Shown here piece by piece: positions 1-8,920 of a DNA stretch of 64,000 nucleotides (the first letter of the stretch is position 1; each line of letters starts with the position of its first letter). The position numbers were made by a program, and so were the translations under genes. Below the pieces are notes generated by a model. The model was not told the origin of the DNA and searched no databases. It was given only the letters and a program-made list of their open reading frames with translations. The stretch is from Kribbella amoyensis (lineage in GTDB: Bacteria > Actinomycetota > Actinomycetes > Propionibacteriales > Kribbellaceae). The stretch is taken from assembly GCF_007828865.1 (NCBI RefSeq), contig NZ_VIVK01000002.1, positions 62,001 through 126,000 on the forward strand, read 5' to 3'.

Positions 1-420
1 GACGTGACCGTCCAGGCGCAGATCATGCAGTTGCTCAAGGACCTGCGGACCGAGCGGGACATGGCGGTCGTCCTGATCACCCACGACCTCGCGCTGGTCT
101 CCGAACAGGCCGACCGGGTCGTCGTCATGTACGCCGGGACCGTGGTCGAGCAGGGTCCGGTCGCGACCGTCTTCGCCGACCCGAAACACCCGTACACCAA
201 GGGATTGCTCGACTCGGTCCCGGTCAGCGCGAAACGCGGTGCGGAGCTCAGGTCGATCGGCGGCGCTCCGCCCGAGCTGGCCGCGATCCCGGCCGCCTGC
301 GTGTACCAGGACCGCTGCCCGCTGGTCCGCGACCGCTGCCGGACCGAGCGACCGGTACCCCGCGAGGTCGGGCCCGACCGGGTCGCCGCCTGCCATTTCC
401 CCGAGGAGGTCACCGCATGA
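1..420 (+). CDS. Oligopeptide/dipeptide ABC transporter ATP-binding protein (5' truncated)
   Basis: C-terminal part of a peptide-importer ATPase of the OppD/DppD type; the reading frame is open from base 1, so the start and Walker A lie outside the window. The first visible residues DVTVQAQI follow the Walker B/D-loop of this family, then comes the H-loop LITHDLA, and then the C-terminal extension typical of oligopeptide ATPases (HPYTKGLL and the Cys-rich CVYQDRCPLVRDRC). It hydrolyses ATP on the cytoplasmic face for uptake of peptides or similar solutes. Its stop overlaps the start of the next ATPase gene (ATGA), so the two are translated together. Substrate is not visible; the sugar-acid genes downstream make a non-peptide substrate possible. 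Confidence 0.9.
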   Translation, partial: DVTVQAQIMQLLKDLRTERDMAVVLITHDLALVSEQADRVVVMYAGTVVEQGPVATVFADPKHPYTKGLLDSVPVSAKRGAELRSIGGAPPELAAIPAACVYQDRCPLVRDRCRTERPVPREVGPDRVAACHFPEEVTA

Positions 421-1412
421 GTACCCCGTTGCTCGAGGTCCGCGATCTGAGCAAGGTCTTCGGTGTTCGGCACCAGGGCAAGCGCAAGCAGTTGCGGGCC
501 CTGGACGGCATCACCTTCGACCTGCGCCGCGGCGAAACCCTCGGCCTGGTGGGCGAATCCGGCTGCGGCAAGTCCACCCTGGCCCGCACGCTGCTGATGC
601 TGGAACGCCCCGACGGTGGGTCGATCCGGTTCGACGGGGTGGATCCGCAGAAGCTCCGCGGGGCCGAGTTGCTCGCCTTCCGGCGCCGGGTCCAGATGGT
701 GTTCCAGGACCCGTTCGCCTCGCTGAACGCGCGGATGTCGGCCGGCGACATCGTCAGCGAGCCGTGGCACACGCACCGGTCGCTCTACCAGACCTCCCGC
801 GATCGCGCCGCCCGGGTCCGCGAGCTGCTGCACCTGGTCGGTCTGCGGCCGTCCGACGCGCGCAAGTACCCGAGCGAGTTCTCCGGCGGGCAGCGGCAGC
901 GACTCGGGATCGCCCGGGCGCTGGCGCTCAACCCCGAGCTGATCGTCTGCGACGAACCGGTGTCCGCGCTCGACCTGTCGGTGCAGGCCCAGGTGCTCAA
1001 CCTGCTGAACGAACTGCAGCAGGAGCTCGGAGTGGCGTACCTGTTCATCTCGCACGACCTGTCCGTGGTCCGGCACGTCGCCGACCGGATCGTGGTGATG
1101 TACCTCGGCCGGATCGTCGAGCACGGCGACACCGAATCGACCTTCGAGCGGCCGTTGCACCCGTACACCAACGCGCTGATGTCGGCGGCTCCGTCGCTCG
1201 ACGAGTCCCGCCGGCGGGAGCAGATCATCCTGTCCGGCGAGATCCCGTCACCGCTCGACCCGCCGTCCGGCTGCCGCTTCCGGACCCGTTGCTGGCGGGC
1301 GACCGACGAGTGCGCCACCGCCGCTCCACCACTCACCGCGGACCCGGCCCACGACACCCATGCGGCCGAGTGCTTCCACCCGATCAACGCCGCCGAACCG
1401 GTTCCCGTCTAG
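417..1412 (+). CDS. Oligopeptide-type ABC transporter ATP-binding protein (OppF/DppF-like)
   Basis: Second ATPase of the importer, 331 residues, normal length for OppF/DppF. Walker A GESGCGKS is at about residues 46-53, the signature FSGGQRQR near 153-160, Walker B LIVCDEPVSALD near 175-187, the H-loop FISHD near 210, and the HPYTNAL oligopeptide C-terminal domain with Cys pairs follows. The ATG start overlaps the stop of the upstream ATPase gene by four bases. It should pair with that protein as the nucleotide-binding heterodimer; the permeases and binding protein are expected upstream of the window. Next downstream is an IclR regulator after 77 bases, so the importer may belong to the same catabolic locus as the glucarate-dehydratase-like gene (inference from position). 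Confidence 0.92.
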   Translation: MSTPLLEVRDLSKVFGVRHQGKRKQLRALDGITFDLRRGETLGLVGESGCGKSTLARTLLMLERPDGGSIRFDGVDPQKLRGAELLAFRRRVQMVFQDPFASLNARMSAGDIVSEPWHTHRSLYQTSRDRAARVRELLHLVGLRPSDARKYPSEFSGGQRQRLGIARALALNPELIVCDEPVSALDLSVQAQVLNLLNELQQELGVAYLFISHDLSVVRHVADRIVVMYLGRIVEHGDTESTFERPLHPYTNALMSAAPSLDESRRREQIILSGEIPSPLDPPSGCRFRTRCWRATDECATAAPPLTADPAHDTHAAECFHPINAAEPVPV

Positions 1413-1452
1413 CCCGGAGGCCTGACACGGTCGTGCCGGTGTGTTCGCATAC

Positions 1453-1468
1453 GTGGACGGGCGTCCAC
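1453..1468. promoter_or_regulatory. Perfect inverted repeat before the IclR gene, candidate operator
   Basis: GTGGACG-GG-CGTCCAC is a perfect 7-bp inverted repeat ending 21 bases before the IclR start codon. Its left half, GTGGACGGG, recurs upstream of the glucarate-dehydratase-like gene at 2360-2368. Position and symmetry fit an autoregulatory operator; that IclR binds it is inference. Confidence 0.45.
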
Positions 1469-1489
1469 ATGGGACATAGGGTGACGGCC

Positions 1490-2296
1490 ATGAGTGAGTC
1501 CGTCGCCAAGGGAGCGGCCGGGGTACGCGAGGTGAAGTCGGCGGCTCGGACCGTCGAGATCCTCGAGTTCCTGGCCGCTCGCCAGAACCGTCCTGTCCGT
1601 CTGCGCGAGCTCAGCGAGGCGCTCGGCGTCCCGAGGAGCAGCCTGCACGCGCTGCTCCGGACGCTGGCCACCCACGGCTGGGTCCGCTCCGACACGACGG
1701 GCACCCTGTACGGCATCGGCATCCGCGCACTGCTGGCCGGGACGAGTTACCTCGACACCGACCCGTACCTCCCGTTGGTGGCGCCGTTCCTCGACGAGCT
1801 CCGCGAGCAGCTCGACGAGACCTTCCACTTCGGCCGCCTCGACGGGACCGACGTGGTGTACCTGGCGACCCGCGAGTCCAGCCAGTACCTCCGCCCGTAC
1901 AGCCGGGTCGGGCGCAGGCTGCCGGCGTACTCCACCTCGCTGGGCAAGGCGATCCTGTCCGCGCAGCCGCCCGACGAGGTGGCCCGGCACCTGCCCGCCG
2001 AGCTGGCCCCGCTGACGGTGAAGACGCTGACCGACCCCGCCGAGCTGGAGAAGGATCTCGAGGTCGCCCGGCAGCGCGGATTCGCCGTGGACAACGAGGA
2101 GAACACCCTCGGGCTGCGGTGTTTCGCGGTCGCCCTGCACTACCGCGAGCCCGCCACCGACGCGATCAGCGCCTCGATCCCGCTGGCCCGGCTGACCCCG
2201 GAACGCGAGGCCGAGATCGTCGAGGCGCTCCGGCAGGTCAGCGGCAAGATCTCCCGCATCGTCGCCCCGATGACGAGCTCGATGGCCTGGGACTGA
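1490..2296 (+). CDS. IclR family transcriptional regulator
   Basis: DNA-binding regulator of 268 residues, the usual IclR length. An N-terminal winged helix (about residues 15-75, with SAARTVEILEFLA and LGVPRSSLHALLRTL) is followed by the effector-binding IclR domain (GRRLPAYSTSLGKAIL, then the RGFAVDNEEN-LGLRCFAV region). The frame is open far upstream, but the domain begins only here; GTG at 1481 is an alternative start nine bases earlier. It lies between the importer ATPases and a sugar-acid catabolic pair, so it probably senses a sugar acid or a breakdown product and controls one or both sides. A perfect palindrome lies just upstream and a related half-site precedes the enolase gene. Confidence 0.9.
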   Translation: MSESVAKGAAGVREVKSAARTVEILEFLAARQNRPVRLRELSEALGVPRSSLHALLRTLATHGWVRSDTTGTLYGIGIRALLAGTSYLDTDPYLPLVAPFLDELREQLDETFHFGRLDGTDVVYLATRESSQYLRPYSRVGRRLPAYSTSLGKAILSAQPPDEVARHLPAELAPLTVKTLTDPAELEKDLEVARQRGFAVDNEENTLGLRCFAVALHYREPATDAISASIPLARLTPEREAEIVEALRQVSGKISRIVAPMTSSMAWD

Positions 2297-2358
2297 CCCC
2301 GGCCCGGCCGCGCGGAGCGACATCGCGGCGATCTTCATACGGGACCCTTGTCTACGAA

Positions 2359-2375
2359 TGTGGACGGGTGGCACA
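2359..2375. promoter_or_regulatory. IclR-site-like sequence upstream of the enolase-family gene
   Basis: TGTGGACGGGTGGCACA shares GTGGACGGG-x-G with the palindrome at 1453-1468 and has TGTG/CACA ends. It lies 9 bases before the chosen GTG start at 2385 and covers an alternative ATG at 2358. A shared operator for the regulator at 1490 is plausible but untested. Confidence 0.35.
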
Positions 2376-2384
2376 ATCACGATC

Positions 2385-3683
2385 GTGACTTCAGCCTCGA
2401 CGCCGCCTCCTGCCCACTCGCACCGGATCACCGCGGTCCGGGTCACCCCGGTCGCCTTCGACGACCTGCCGTTGCTCAACAGCGTCGGCGTGCACGAGCC
2501 CTTCGCGCTGCGCAGCATCGTCGAGGTGGTCACCGAAGGCGGGGTGTACGGGCTCGGTGAGTCGTACGGCGACCTGCCGCACCTGCAGCGCCTCGAGCGG
2601 GCGGCCGGCCGGCTGGTCGGCTGCAACGTCTTCGACACCAACGCGATCATGCGCGCCGTGGTCACCTCGCTGGCGACCGACGACGGTGTCGGCGGCCACG
2701 GGATGAGCGGCATGGTCACCGGTTCGGCCACCGCCGACCGGGTGTTCTCGCCGTTCGAGGTGGCCGCGCTGGACCTCCAGGGCAAGCTGCTCGGCGTCCC
2801 GGTGAGCGACCTGCTCGGTGGCGCGGTCCGCGACCGGGTGAACTACTCGGCGTACCTGTTCTACAAGTGGGCCGGGCACCCGGGCCACGAGGACGACGAG
2901 TGGGGTGCGGCCCTCGATCCGGAGGGCCTGGTCCGGCAGGCGACCAAGATGATCGAGGAGTACAAGTTCTCCGCGATCAAGCTGAAGGGCGGCGTGTTCG
3001 CCCCGGAGCAGGAGGTCGAGGCGGTCAAGGCGTTGCGCGCGGCGTTCCCGGACCACCCGCTGCGGCTGGACCCGAACGCCGCCTGGACCGTGGAGACCTC
3101 GATCAAGGTCGCCGAGGCGCTGGACGGCATCGTGGAGTACCTGGAGGACCCGGCGCCCGGGATCGACGGGATGGCGGCGGTGGCCCGGTCGGCCGGGATG
3201 CCGCTGGCGACGAACATGGCCGTGGTGTCGTTCGACCACCTGCCCGAGTCGTTCGCGAAGGACGCCGTCCAGGTGATCCTGTCCGACCACCACTTCTGGG
3301 GCGGACTGCGGCGCTCGCAGTTGCTGGCCGGGATCTGCCAGACCTGGGGGCTGCGGCTGTCGATGCACTCGAACTCGCACCTCGGCATCTCGCTGGCCGC
3401 GATGACCCACCTGGCCGCGGCGACGCCGAACCTGGACTACGCCTGCGACACCCACTGGCCGTGGAAGCGGGCCGACGAGGACGTGATCGTGGACGGCGTG
3501 CTGAGCTTCGTCGACGGTGCCGTCCCGGTACCGACCGGGCCCGGGCTGGGCATCGAGCTGGACCGTGACCGGCTCGCGCGGCTGCACGAGCAGTACATCG
3601 AGTGCGGGCTGCGGAATCGTGACGACACCGGCTACATGCGGAAGTTCCAGCCGGACTTCGACAACTCGATCCCGCGCTGGTGA
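2385..3683 (+). CDS. Glucarate dehydratase-like enolase superfamily enzyme
   Basis: Mg-dependent acid-sugar dehydratase of 432 residues. The visible signature is that of the glucarate dehydratase group: KLK (K199, K201), metal ligands D229 in LDPNAAW, E254 in YLEDP and N277 in ATNMA, a DHH near 300, and catalytic H328 in MHSNSHLGISLA. It would convert D-glucarate or a related aldarate to a 5-keto-4-deoxy acid in the cytoplasm. I chose the GTG at 2385; the upstream ATG at 2358 overlaps the putative operator and adds an unconserved stretch. The stop overlaps the start of the dehydrogenase (GTGA), so the pair is co-translated. Substrate within the family is not certain. Confidence 0.85.
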   Translation: MTSASTPPPAHSHRITAVRVTPVAFDDLPLLNSVGVHEPFALRSIVEVVTEGGVYGLGESYGDLPHLQRLERAAGRLVGCNVFDTNAIMRAVVTSLATDDGVGGHGMSGMVTGSATADRVFSPFEVAALDLQGKLLGVPVSDLLGGAVRDRVNYSAYLFYKWAGHPGHEDDEWGAALDPEGLVRQATKMIEEYKFSAIKLKGGVFAPEQEVEAVKALRAAFPDHPLRLDPNAAWTVETSIKVAEALDGIVEYLEDPAPGIDGMAAVARSAGMPLATNMAVVSFDHLPESFAKDAVQVILSDHHFWGGLRRSQLLAGICQTWGLRLSMHSNSHLGISLAAMTHLAAATPNLDYACDTHWPWKRADEDVIVDGVLSFVDGAVPVPTGPGLGIELDRDRLARLHEQYIECGLRNRDDTGYMRKFQPDFDNSIPRW

Positions 3684-4648
3684 GTGCGCTCCGAGTCCTG
3701 GTGACCGAGCCCGTGATGGGCCGGTTCACCGACGTGCTGACCCGTGACGGCGCCTCGCCACACACCTGGACCTTCGACTTCACCGCGGCGGCCGACCCGG
3801 CGGAGTACGACGTGCTGGTCTGCTCCTCGGCCACGCCCGAGCTGCTGGCCGCGATGCCCCGCTTGCGGCTGGTGCACGTGACGGGTGCCGGGGTGGACAA
3901 GATCCCGCCGCTGCCGTCGGGGGTGCAGCTGGCGAATACGTTCCACCACGGCCGCTCGATCGCCGAGCACGTGATGATGACGGCGATGATGCTGCTGCGC
4001 CGGGTCCTGCGGTCCGAGGCGGATCTTCGCCGCGGAGTCTGGCAGAACGCGATGGTCGACCAGGAGTACCCGTTCGGCGGGGTGCTGGCCGGCCGGACCC
4101 TGGGAGTGGTCGGCTTCGGCGAGATCGGGGCGACCGTGGCCCGACTCGGTGCGGCGATGGGCATGACGATCCGTACTGTCCGGCGCCGCCCGGAAGCGCC
4201 CTTGCCCGCCGGGCTCGACGTGGCTTGGGTCGGCCGGGACGACCAACTGCACGAACTGCTCGCCGCCTCGGACGTCGTCGTGGTGACCGTGCCGCTGTCC
4301 GACGCGACCCGCGGCCTGATCGACGCGGCCGCGCTGGCCTCGATGAAGCCGACCGCGATCCTGATCAACGTCGCCCGTGGCGCCGTCGTCGACGAGCAGG
4401 CCCTGTACGACGCGCTCGAGACCGGCACGATCGCGGGCGCCGGGATCGACGTGTGGTGGCGCAATCCCCGCGAACCCGGCAACCCACCGCCGTCGCACCT
4501 CGACTTCACCGAGCTGTCCAACGTCGTGCTGACGCCGCACCAGTCCGGTCACACCGCCGAGGTTTTCGCGGGGCGGGCCGTTGACATCACCGACAACGTC
4601 GATGCCCTCGCCGACGGCCGCCCCCTGCGCAATCTGGTGGACCTTTAG
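3680..4648 (+). CDS. D-isomer-specific 2-hydroxyacid dehydrogenase, NAD-binding
   Basis: Cytoplasmic oxidoreductase of 322 residues. The Rossmann motif GVVGFGEIG is near residues 139-147; the catalytic Arg is in NVARGAVVDE (about 231) and the catalytic His in TPHQSGH (about 287). The usual LDVF-EP stretch is changed to GIDVWWRNPREPGNPPP, an unusual loop around the family's catalytic Glu. The GTG start overlaps the stop of the dehydratase gene, so it probably reduces a keto acid from the same pathway. Its TAG stop overlaps, as TTAG, the TAA stop of the convergent GH39 gene; no terminator is evident between them. Confidence 0.88.
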   Translation: MSALRVLVTEPVMGRFTDVLTRDGASPHTWTFDFTAAADPAEYDVLVCSSATPELLAAMPRLRLVHVTGAGVDKIPPLPSGVQLANTFHHGRSIAEHVMMTAMMLLRRVLRSEADLRRGVWQNAMVDQEYPFGGVLAGRTLGVVGFGEIGATVARLGAAMGMTIRTVRRRPEAPLPAGLDVAWVGRDDQLHELLAASDVVVVTVPLSDATRGLIDAAALASMKPTAILINVARGAVVDEQALYDALETGTIAGAGIDVWWRNPREPGNPPPSHLDFTELSNVVLTPHQSGHTAEVFAGRAVDITDNVDALADGRPLRNLVDL

Positions 4649-6474
4649 GGCGTGAACTCGAGCAGGACCGCGGCCGGCATCGGCAGGGTCAGCTCGACCG
4701 TCGAGCCGGTCCTGGTCACCGCGGTGGTGACCAGTTCGGCCCGCTCGGCCAGGGCGGCCCACTGCTCGTCGGACTCCGGCCAGTCGCCGATCCCGAGTGC
4801 CGTGGCGGCTGCGACCAGGTCGCCCGAGCCGTCCGGCCAAGCTTCGGCCGGCATGGTCAGGTAGGTCGCCCGACCCTGCCAGTCCGGATCCAGCCCGGCC
4901 AGGTCGAGCTGGATCCGGCGAGCCAGTTCCGGTGCGCCGTCCGCCTTGGTCTGGTCGAGGGTCAGGTTCCACACCAGGACGGCGACCCGGTCCTCGTCCC
5001 GGGACGCCCACGCCTCGACCAGGCTGCCGCCGCCGTCACCGGTGAACTCGACCGGCAGCTCGATCCGGCCGAGCCGGCTCAGCAGCGACAACGCGTGGTA
5101 CCGCGGCTTCGGCAGACCGCCGACCGTCTGCAGGCCGAAGCCACCGTGCAACAGCCGAGGCGGACGACCGAGCTCCTCGAAGTGGTCCGACGCGACCCAG
5201 TACGCCAGCGCGTCCACCCGGCCGGCGGCCGAGCGCATCCCCCGGAGCAGGAACACTCCGGAGAACACCGAGTCGCTGATCGGGTTGAAGTGCGTCGGCG
5301 TGACACCCCATTCGGTCCACAGCACCCGGGCCTCGCCGAACCCGTGCCGCTCCAACGACGCCCGCACGTCCAGCGGGGGACTCCCGTAGGTGTGCGTGGA
5401 GACGAAGTCCACCGGGGACCCGTTCGCCGCCGCATGCGCGAGTAGGTCGTCCACCCATCCGGCCGCGGCGGACGACGGACCGCCGACGGCGAGCCGCTGG
5501 TCGACCGACTTCACGGCGGCCGCGGTCACGTCGTACAGGCGCATCCACTCGGCCTTCGTGCCGGACCAGAAGACCTCGAGGTTCGCCTCGTTCCAGACCT
5601 CGAAGTCCCAGCCCAGGACCTCGTCCAGGCCGTACCGCTCGATCAGGTGCTCGACCAGTTCGCGGACCAGGGCGGCCCACCGGTCGTACGACTTCGGCGG
5701 CGAGATGATCGCGCCGTACTCGAAGACCGTCTTGCCGGGATCGCTGGCCAGGTCCCGCGGCATGAACCCGAGCTCGACCACCGGCCGCAGCCCGATCGCG
5801 AGCACCTTGTCGTAGATGGCGTCCACGACGGTGAAGTCGTACACAGGCTGCCCGTCCCGCTCGGTGTAGACGCGGGTGTCGTCGTGGAAGATCGCGTGCG
5901 CACGCACCGTCCGGACGCCGAGGTCGTCGTGCATCCGGCGCAGCGCCTGCTCCAGCTCGACGCCGATCTCCCGGCCGCCGCTGAGGTCCTTGCAGAGCAG
6001 CTGGCTGAGCCGTTCACTACCGACCATCGGTACCCACGGCCGGTGCAGCTCGATGCCGTCGGCAACGGTGTCGACCGCGATCCTCACCGCCGGCTCGGTG
6101 CCGTCGGCGACCAGCGGGACGGCGCCGACCACCTCGCTGGCGCGGCCCGCCACGGTCACCTCGGGCACACTCGCCACCGCGTACCGGTACGGCGTCCCCG
6201 GTGTGACCGTGGTGTCGACGTACGGCGGCTCCGGGATCGACAGGATGTCCCGGCTGTGGTGGTCGACCGGTTCGAGCGGGCCGTCCTCCGGCCCGCGGAG
6301 GATCAGGTACCCCACCGCGCCGGGGACGGGGGACCAGTCGACGGTGACCTGGCCGACCCCACCCACCGCGGTGACCTCCTTGGGCGGATCGAGGTCCGGG
6401 AAGGTGAAGTCCCGGTCCTCGTCGCTGCGGCGGGCGATCCGCTCGTCCCAGTCCTTCTTCGCGTCGCTCTGCAT
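4645..6474 (-). CDS. GH39-type glycosidase with N-terminal fibronectin-III-like domain
   Basis: Retaining glycosidase of about 609 residues, last gene of the LacI operon. Residues about 30-130 resemble a fibronectin type III domain (GQVTVDWSPVPGAVGYLILRG); the GH39 TIM barrel follows, with acid/base Glu in WNEAN (about 296) and nucleophile Glu in WTEWG (about 388). Known GH39 members are beta-xylosidases and related enzymes. There is no signal peptide (it starts MQSDAKKDW), so it should act in the cytoplasm on oligosaccharides imported by the adjacent transporter. The frame stays open far upstream through the preceding gene; ATG 6474 is chosen because a GGAGAG lies before it and the preceding gene ends 20 bases earlier. 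Confidence 0.82.
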   Translation of the reverse strand: MQSDAKKDWDERIARRSDEDRDFTFPDLDPPKEVTAVGGVGQVTVDWSPVPGAVGYLILRGPEDGPLEPVDHHSRDILSIPEPPYVDTTVTPGTPYRYAVASVPEVTVAGRASEVVGAVPLVADGTEPAVRIAVDTVADGIELHRPWVPMVGSERLSQLLCKDLSGGREIGVELEQALRRMHDDLGVRTVRAHAIFHDDTRVYTERDGQPVYDFTVVDAIYDKVLAIGLRPVVELGFMPRDLASDPGKTVFEYGAIISPPKSYDRWAALVRELVEHLIERYGLDEVLGWDFEVWNEANLEVFWSGTKAEWMRLYDVTAAAVKSVDQRLAVGGPSSAAAGWVDDLLAHAAANGSPVDFVSTHTYGSPPLDVRASLERHGFGEARVLWTEWGVTPTHFNPISDSVFSGVFLLRGMRSAAGRVDALAYWVASDHFEELGRPPRLLHGGFGLQTVGGLPKPRYHALSLLSRLGRIELPVEFTGDGGGSLVEAWASRDEDRVAVLVWNLTLDQTKADGAPELARRIQLDLAGLDPDWQGRATYLTMPAEAWPDGSGDLVAAATALGIGDWPESDEQWAALAERAELVTTAVTRTGSTVELTLPMPAAVLLEFTP

Positions 6475-6494
6475 AGCTTGCGCTCTCTCCGAGA

Positions 6495-8087
6495 TCAGTC
6501 GAGACCGGCGGTGAACTCTTCCATCGCGATCAGCGGGCGGACCTTGCGGGCCACCGCGCCGGCGCTGAAGTTCCGCCGGATCACGTCGTTGCCGAAAACG
6601 TTGCCGATGGCTCCCATCACCATCGCCTGGTCGAGGGACAGATACCGGCGGGCGATCAGGCCGGACCGGACCGCGACCGAGTCGTAGAACCCGCCAGCGG
6701 AGTACGCCTTCAGCGTCGACTCGATCCGGCCCAGGTTGTCGATCGCCTGCCGGGGCGCGTACTGCATCGCCAGGAACGCGGCGTGCGGGGTGACCACGCC
6801 GTCGCCGAACGCCGGGTTCGGGTTCGTCCCTTCCCGGCAGCCCTCGAAGCCGGCGTCGTAGTTGGTCGCCTCCAGGTCGGACGGGTAGCCGTTCGGGTCC
6901 ATCCCGATCGCGTCCACGCCGTAGACGGAGTACCCGCCCTTCGGGTTGGAGGCGGGGGAGAAGCCCCAGTAGCCGTACTTCGCGTCGTCCATGCCGTGTT
7001 CGATGTGGGCCCGGACGGTCAACGGGTGGTTGATCCCCCAACTCCGCGGCGCCCATCTCGACTCGGGCACGAACAGGTCCGGCATCAGCGACTCGAACAT
7101 GTCGCCGCCCCACGACGGCACCAGCCGCATCCCGCGGTACGAGTAGGTGCCCTCGAACACGTCGATGCCGAGGTACTTCCGGTGCACGCCCCTTGCCTTC
7201 TGCTCGACCCAGGACCAGTCGCACGAGTCCGGGAACACCCGGTAGGTGGCGAAGTACTGCTCGGGCGGGACCTGGCCGAGCGCGATCCCGATGTACGGTG
7301 CGATCCGGGCCTCGGTGTTGCAGGTGTCGTAGTGGAACTTGCGGTAGTACACGTCCGGCCCGGTCCCGGCGTGGTTGCCCTTGTCGGTCTCCTCGTCCGG
7401 CGGCGGGGTCTCGAAGAAACCACCGCGCATCAGGCCGGCGCCGAGCCCGGGCCGCGCGTCCGGGTTGTAGTAGTAGGCGAAGTTCATTGTGCCGAGCAGC
7501 GAGTCGGCCAGCGCCCGGGCCCGAGGTTCGGCGTTGCGGACCACCATCAGCGCGGCGGCGAACCAGCCGTTGTCGACGCTGGACACGAACGGGGTGATCT
7601 CCCGGGTCCCGTCCGGGTCGACGTGCAGCACCTCGCCGGTCGCCTCGTCGTACCAGTTGAAGTACATGCCGCTCGGCTCGTGGTGGTCCACGGTCCGCAT
7701 CGTCGTGAGCGTCTGGGTGATCCGGCGCAGCGACTCCTGCGGCGAGATGATGCCGAGCTGCCGCGCGACCACGGTGCTCCACAGGTACCCGCCGATGTTG
7801 GTCGGCGACGTGTACTTGCTGCGCACCGGGTCGGTGACGGACGCGCCGATGTTGTCGGCGGGCAGGCCGGTGCGCTCGTCGGTCATCGCGACCAGGCTGC
7901 GCCAGGTGTCCCGGGCCCACCGGCCGACCAGAGCCTTGTCCTCCCGAGTGGGTTGCCAGCTCCCCTTCAGTAGTTGGGCGGGGTCACGCGGTCCGGCGTA
8001 CGACGGGCCGGCGGTGGCCGTGGTCCCGATCAGGGCGGCTGATCCGGTCGCGGCGAGCAGAGTGCGGCGACTGATGGTGGCGGTCAT
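6495..8087 (-). CDS. Tat-exported glucoamylase-family (COG5368/GH144-type) protein
   Basis: Secreted carbohydrate-active protein of 530 residues. The N-terminus ISRRTLLAATGSAALIG is a twin-arginine signal. The body shows the hallmarks of the glucoamylase-like family that includes GH144 endo-beta-1,2-glucanases: SSVDNGWFAAAL with an Asp-Asn-Gly-Trp core, MNFAYYYNPD, CNTEARIAPYIGIALG, and WGGDMFESLMPDLF. It would cut an extracellular glycan to oligosaccharides that the neighbouring binding protein and permeases import. It lies 20 bases after the MalG-like permease gene and 20 before the GH39 gene. The substrate, beta-1,2-glucan or another, cannot be read from sequence alone. Confidence 0.75.
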   Translation of the reverse strand: MTATISRRTLLAATGSAALIGTTATAGPSYAGPRDPAQLLKGSWQPTREDKALVGRWARDTWRSLVAMTDERTGLPADNIGASVTDPVRSKYTSPTNIGGYLWSTVVARQLGIISPQESLRRITQTLTTMRTVDHHEPSGMYFNWYDEATGEVLHVDPDGTREITPFVSSVDNGWFAAALMVVRNAEPRARALADSLLGTMNFAYYYNPDARPGLGAGLMRGGFFETPPPDEETDKGNHAGTGPDVYYRKFHYDTCNTEARIAPYIGIALGQVPPEQYFATYRVFPDSCDWSWVEQKARGVHRKYLGIDVFEGTYSYRGMRLVPSWGGDMFESLMPDLFVPESRWAPRSWGINHPLTVRAHIEHGMDDAKYGYWGFSPASNPKGGYSVYGVDAIGMDPNGYPSDLEATNYDAGFEGCREGTNPNPAFGDGVVTPHAAFLAMQYAPRQAIDNLGRIESTLKAYSAGGFYDSVAVRSGLIARRYLSLDQAMVMGAIGNVFGNDVIRRNFSAGAVARKVRPLIAMEEFTAGLD

Positions 8088-8107
8088 CGAGGTCTCCAAT
8101 GCAGGGT

Positions 8108-8920
8108 CTATTTGAGTCCGGTGATCGCGATGCCCTTGGTGACGTGCCGCTGGAAAGCCAGGAACATCACCAGCACCGGGACGACGACCACGACCGCGCC
8201 GGCCATCAGCAGGCCGAAGTTCTGCGCGTTCTGGCCGGTCGAGTACAGCGCCAGGGCGACGGGCAGGGTGTACTTGTCCTCGGTCTGGGCGATCACCAGC
8301 GGCCAGAGGAAGTTGTTCCAGGAGCCGAGGAAGGTCAGGATGCCGAGCGTGGCCAGGGCCGGCCGGGTCAGCGGCAGCATGATCCGGGCGAAGATGCCCA
8401 GCTCGCTGGTGCCGTCGACCCGGCCCGCGTCGATCAGGTCGTCGGGCAGCCCGGAGAAGAACTGCCGCATCAGGAAGACGCCGAACGGCGAGACCAGAAA
8501 CGGCAGGATCAGGCCCGGGTAGCTGTTCGCCAGCCCCGCGTTGGTGACCATCACGAACAACGGGACGAAGGTGACCATGCCGGGGATCATCAGCGTCGCC
8601 ATCACCAGCACGAACAACGCGTTGCGGCCCTTGAACCGCAGCTTGGCCAGGGCGTACCCGATCATCGAGCAGAAGATCAGGTTGCCCGCGGTCACCACCA
8701 GCGCGACCAGGGTCGAGTTGAGGAAGTAGTGCGGGAAGTTGGCCTTGCCGAACAGGTCGCCGTAGTTCCGTGTCGTCGGCTCCTGCGGCCACCAGGTCGG
8801 TGGGACGCGGAGCAGTTCGCCCTGGGTCTTGAAGCTGCCGAGCAGCATCCAGACGAACGGCGCCGCGACCGCGATCAGGCCGAGCACTCCGATCAGGTAG
8901 ATCCACCAGGTGCGGCGCAT
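8108..8920 (-). CDS. Carbohydrate ABC transporter permease, MalG type
   Basis: Inner-membrane permease of 270 residues with about six hydrophobic segments, beginning MRRTWWIYLIGVLGLIAVA. The cytoplasmic EAA loop is visible as DAGRVDGTSELGIFARIMLPLTRP. It forms the sugar channel with the MalF-type partner encoded immediately upstream. The stop of the upstream gene overlaps this ATG by one base (TGATG). The family's ATPase is absent from the operon; in actinobacteria a shared MsiK-type ATPase usually serves such importers (family knowledge). Confidence 0.92.
   Translation of the reverse strand: MRRTWWIYLIGVLGLIAVAAPFVWMLLGSFKTQGELLRVPPTWWPQEPTTRNYGDLFGKANFPHYFLNSTLVALVVTAGNLIFCSMIGYALAKLRFKGRNALFVLVMATLMIPGMVTFVPLFVMVTNAGLANSYPGLILPFLVSPFGVFLMRQFFSGLPDDLIDAGRVDGTSELGIFARIMLPLTRPALATLGILTFLGSWNNFLWPLVIAQTEDKYTLPVALALYSTGQNAQNFGLLMAGAVVVVVPVLVMFLAFQRHVTKGIAITGLK

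Noticed and set aside
4645..7920. A single 1091-residue minus-strand frame
   Set aside because: The upstream half overlaps the Tat-exported GH144-type gene in another frame and looks like a shadow; the GH39 protein begins at ATG 6474 with its own ribosome-binding site.
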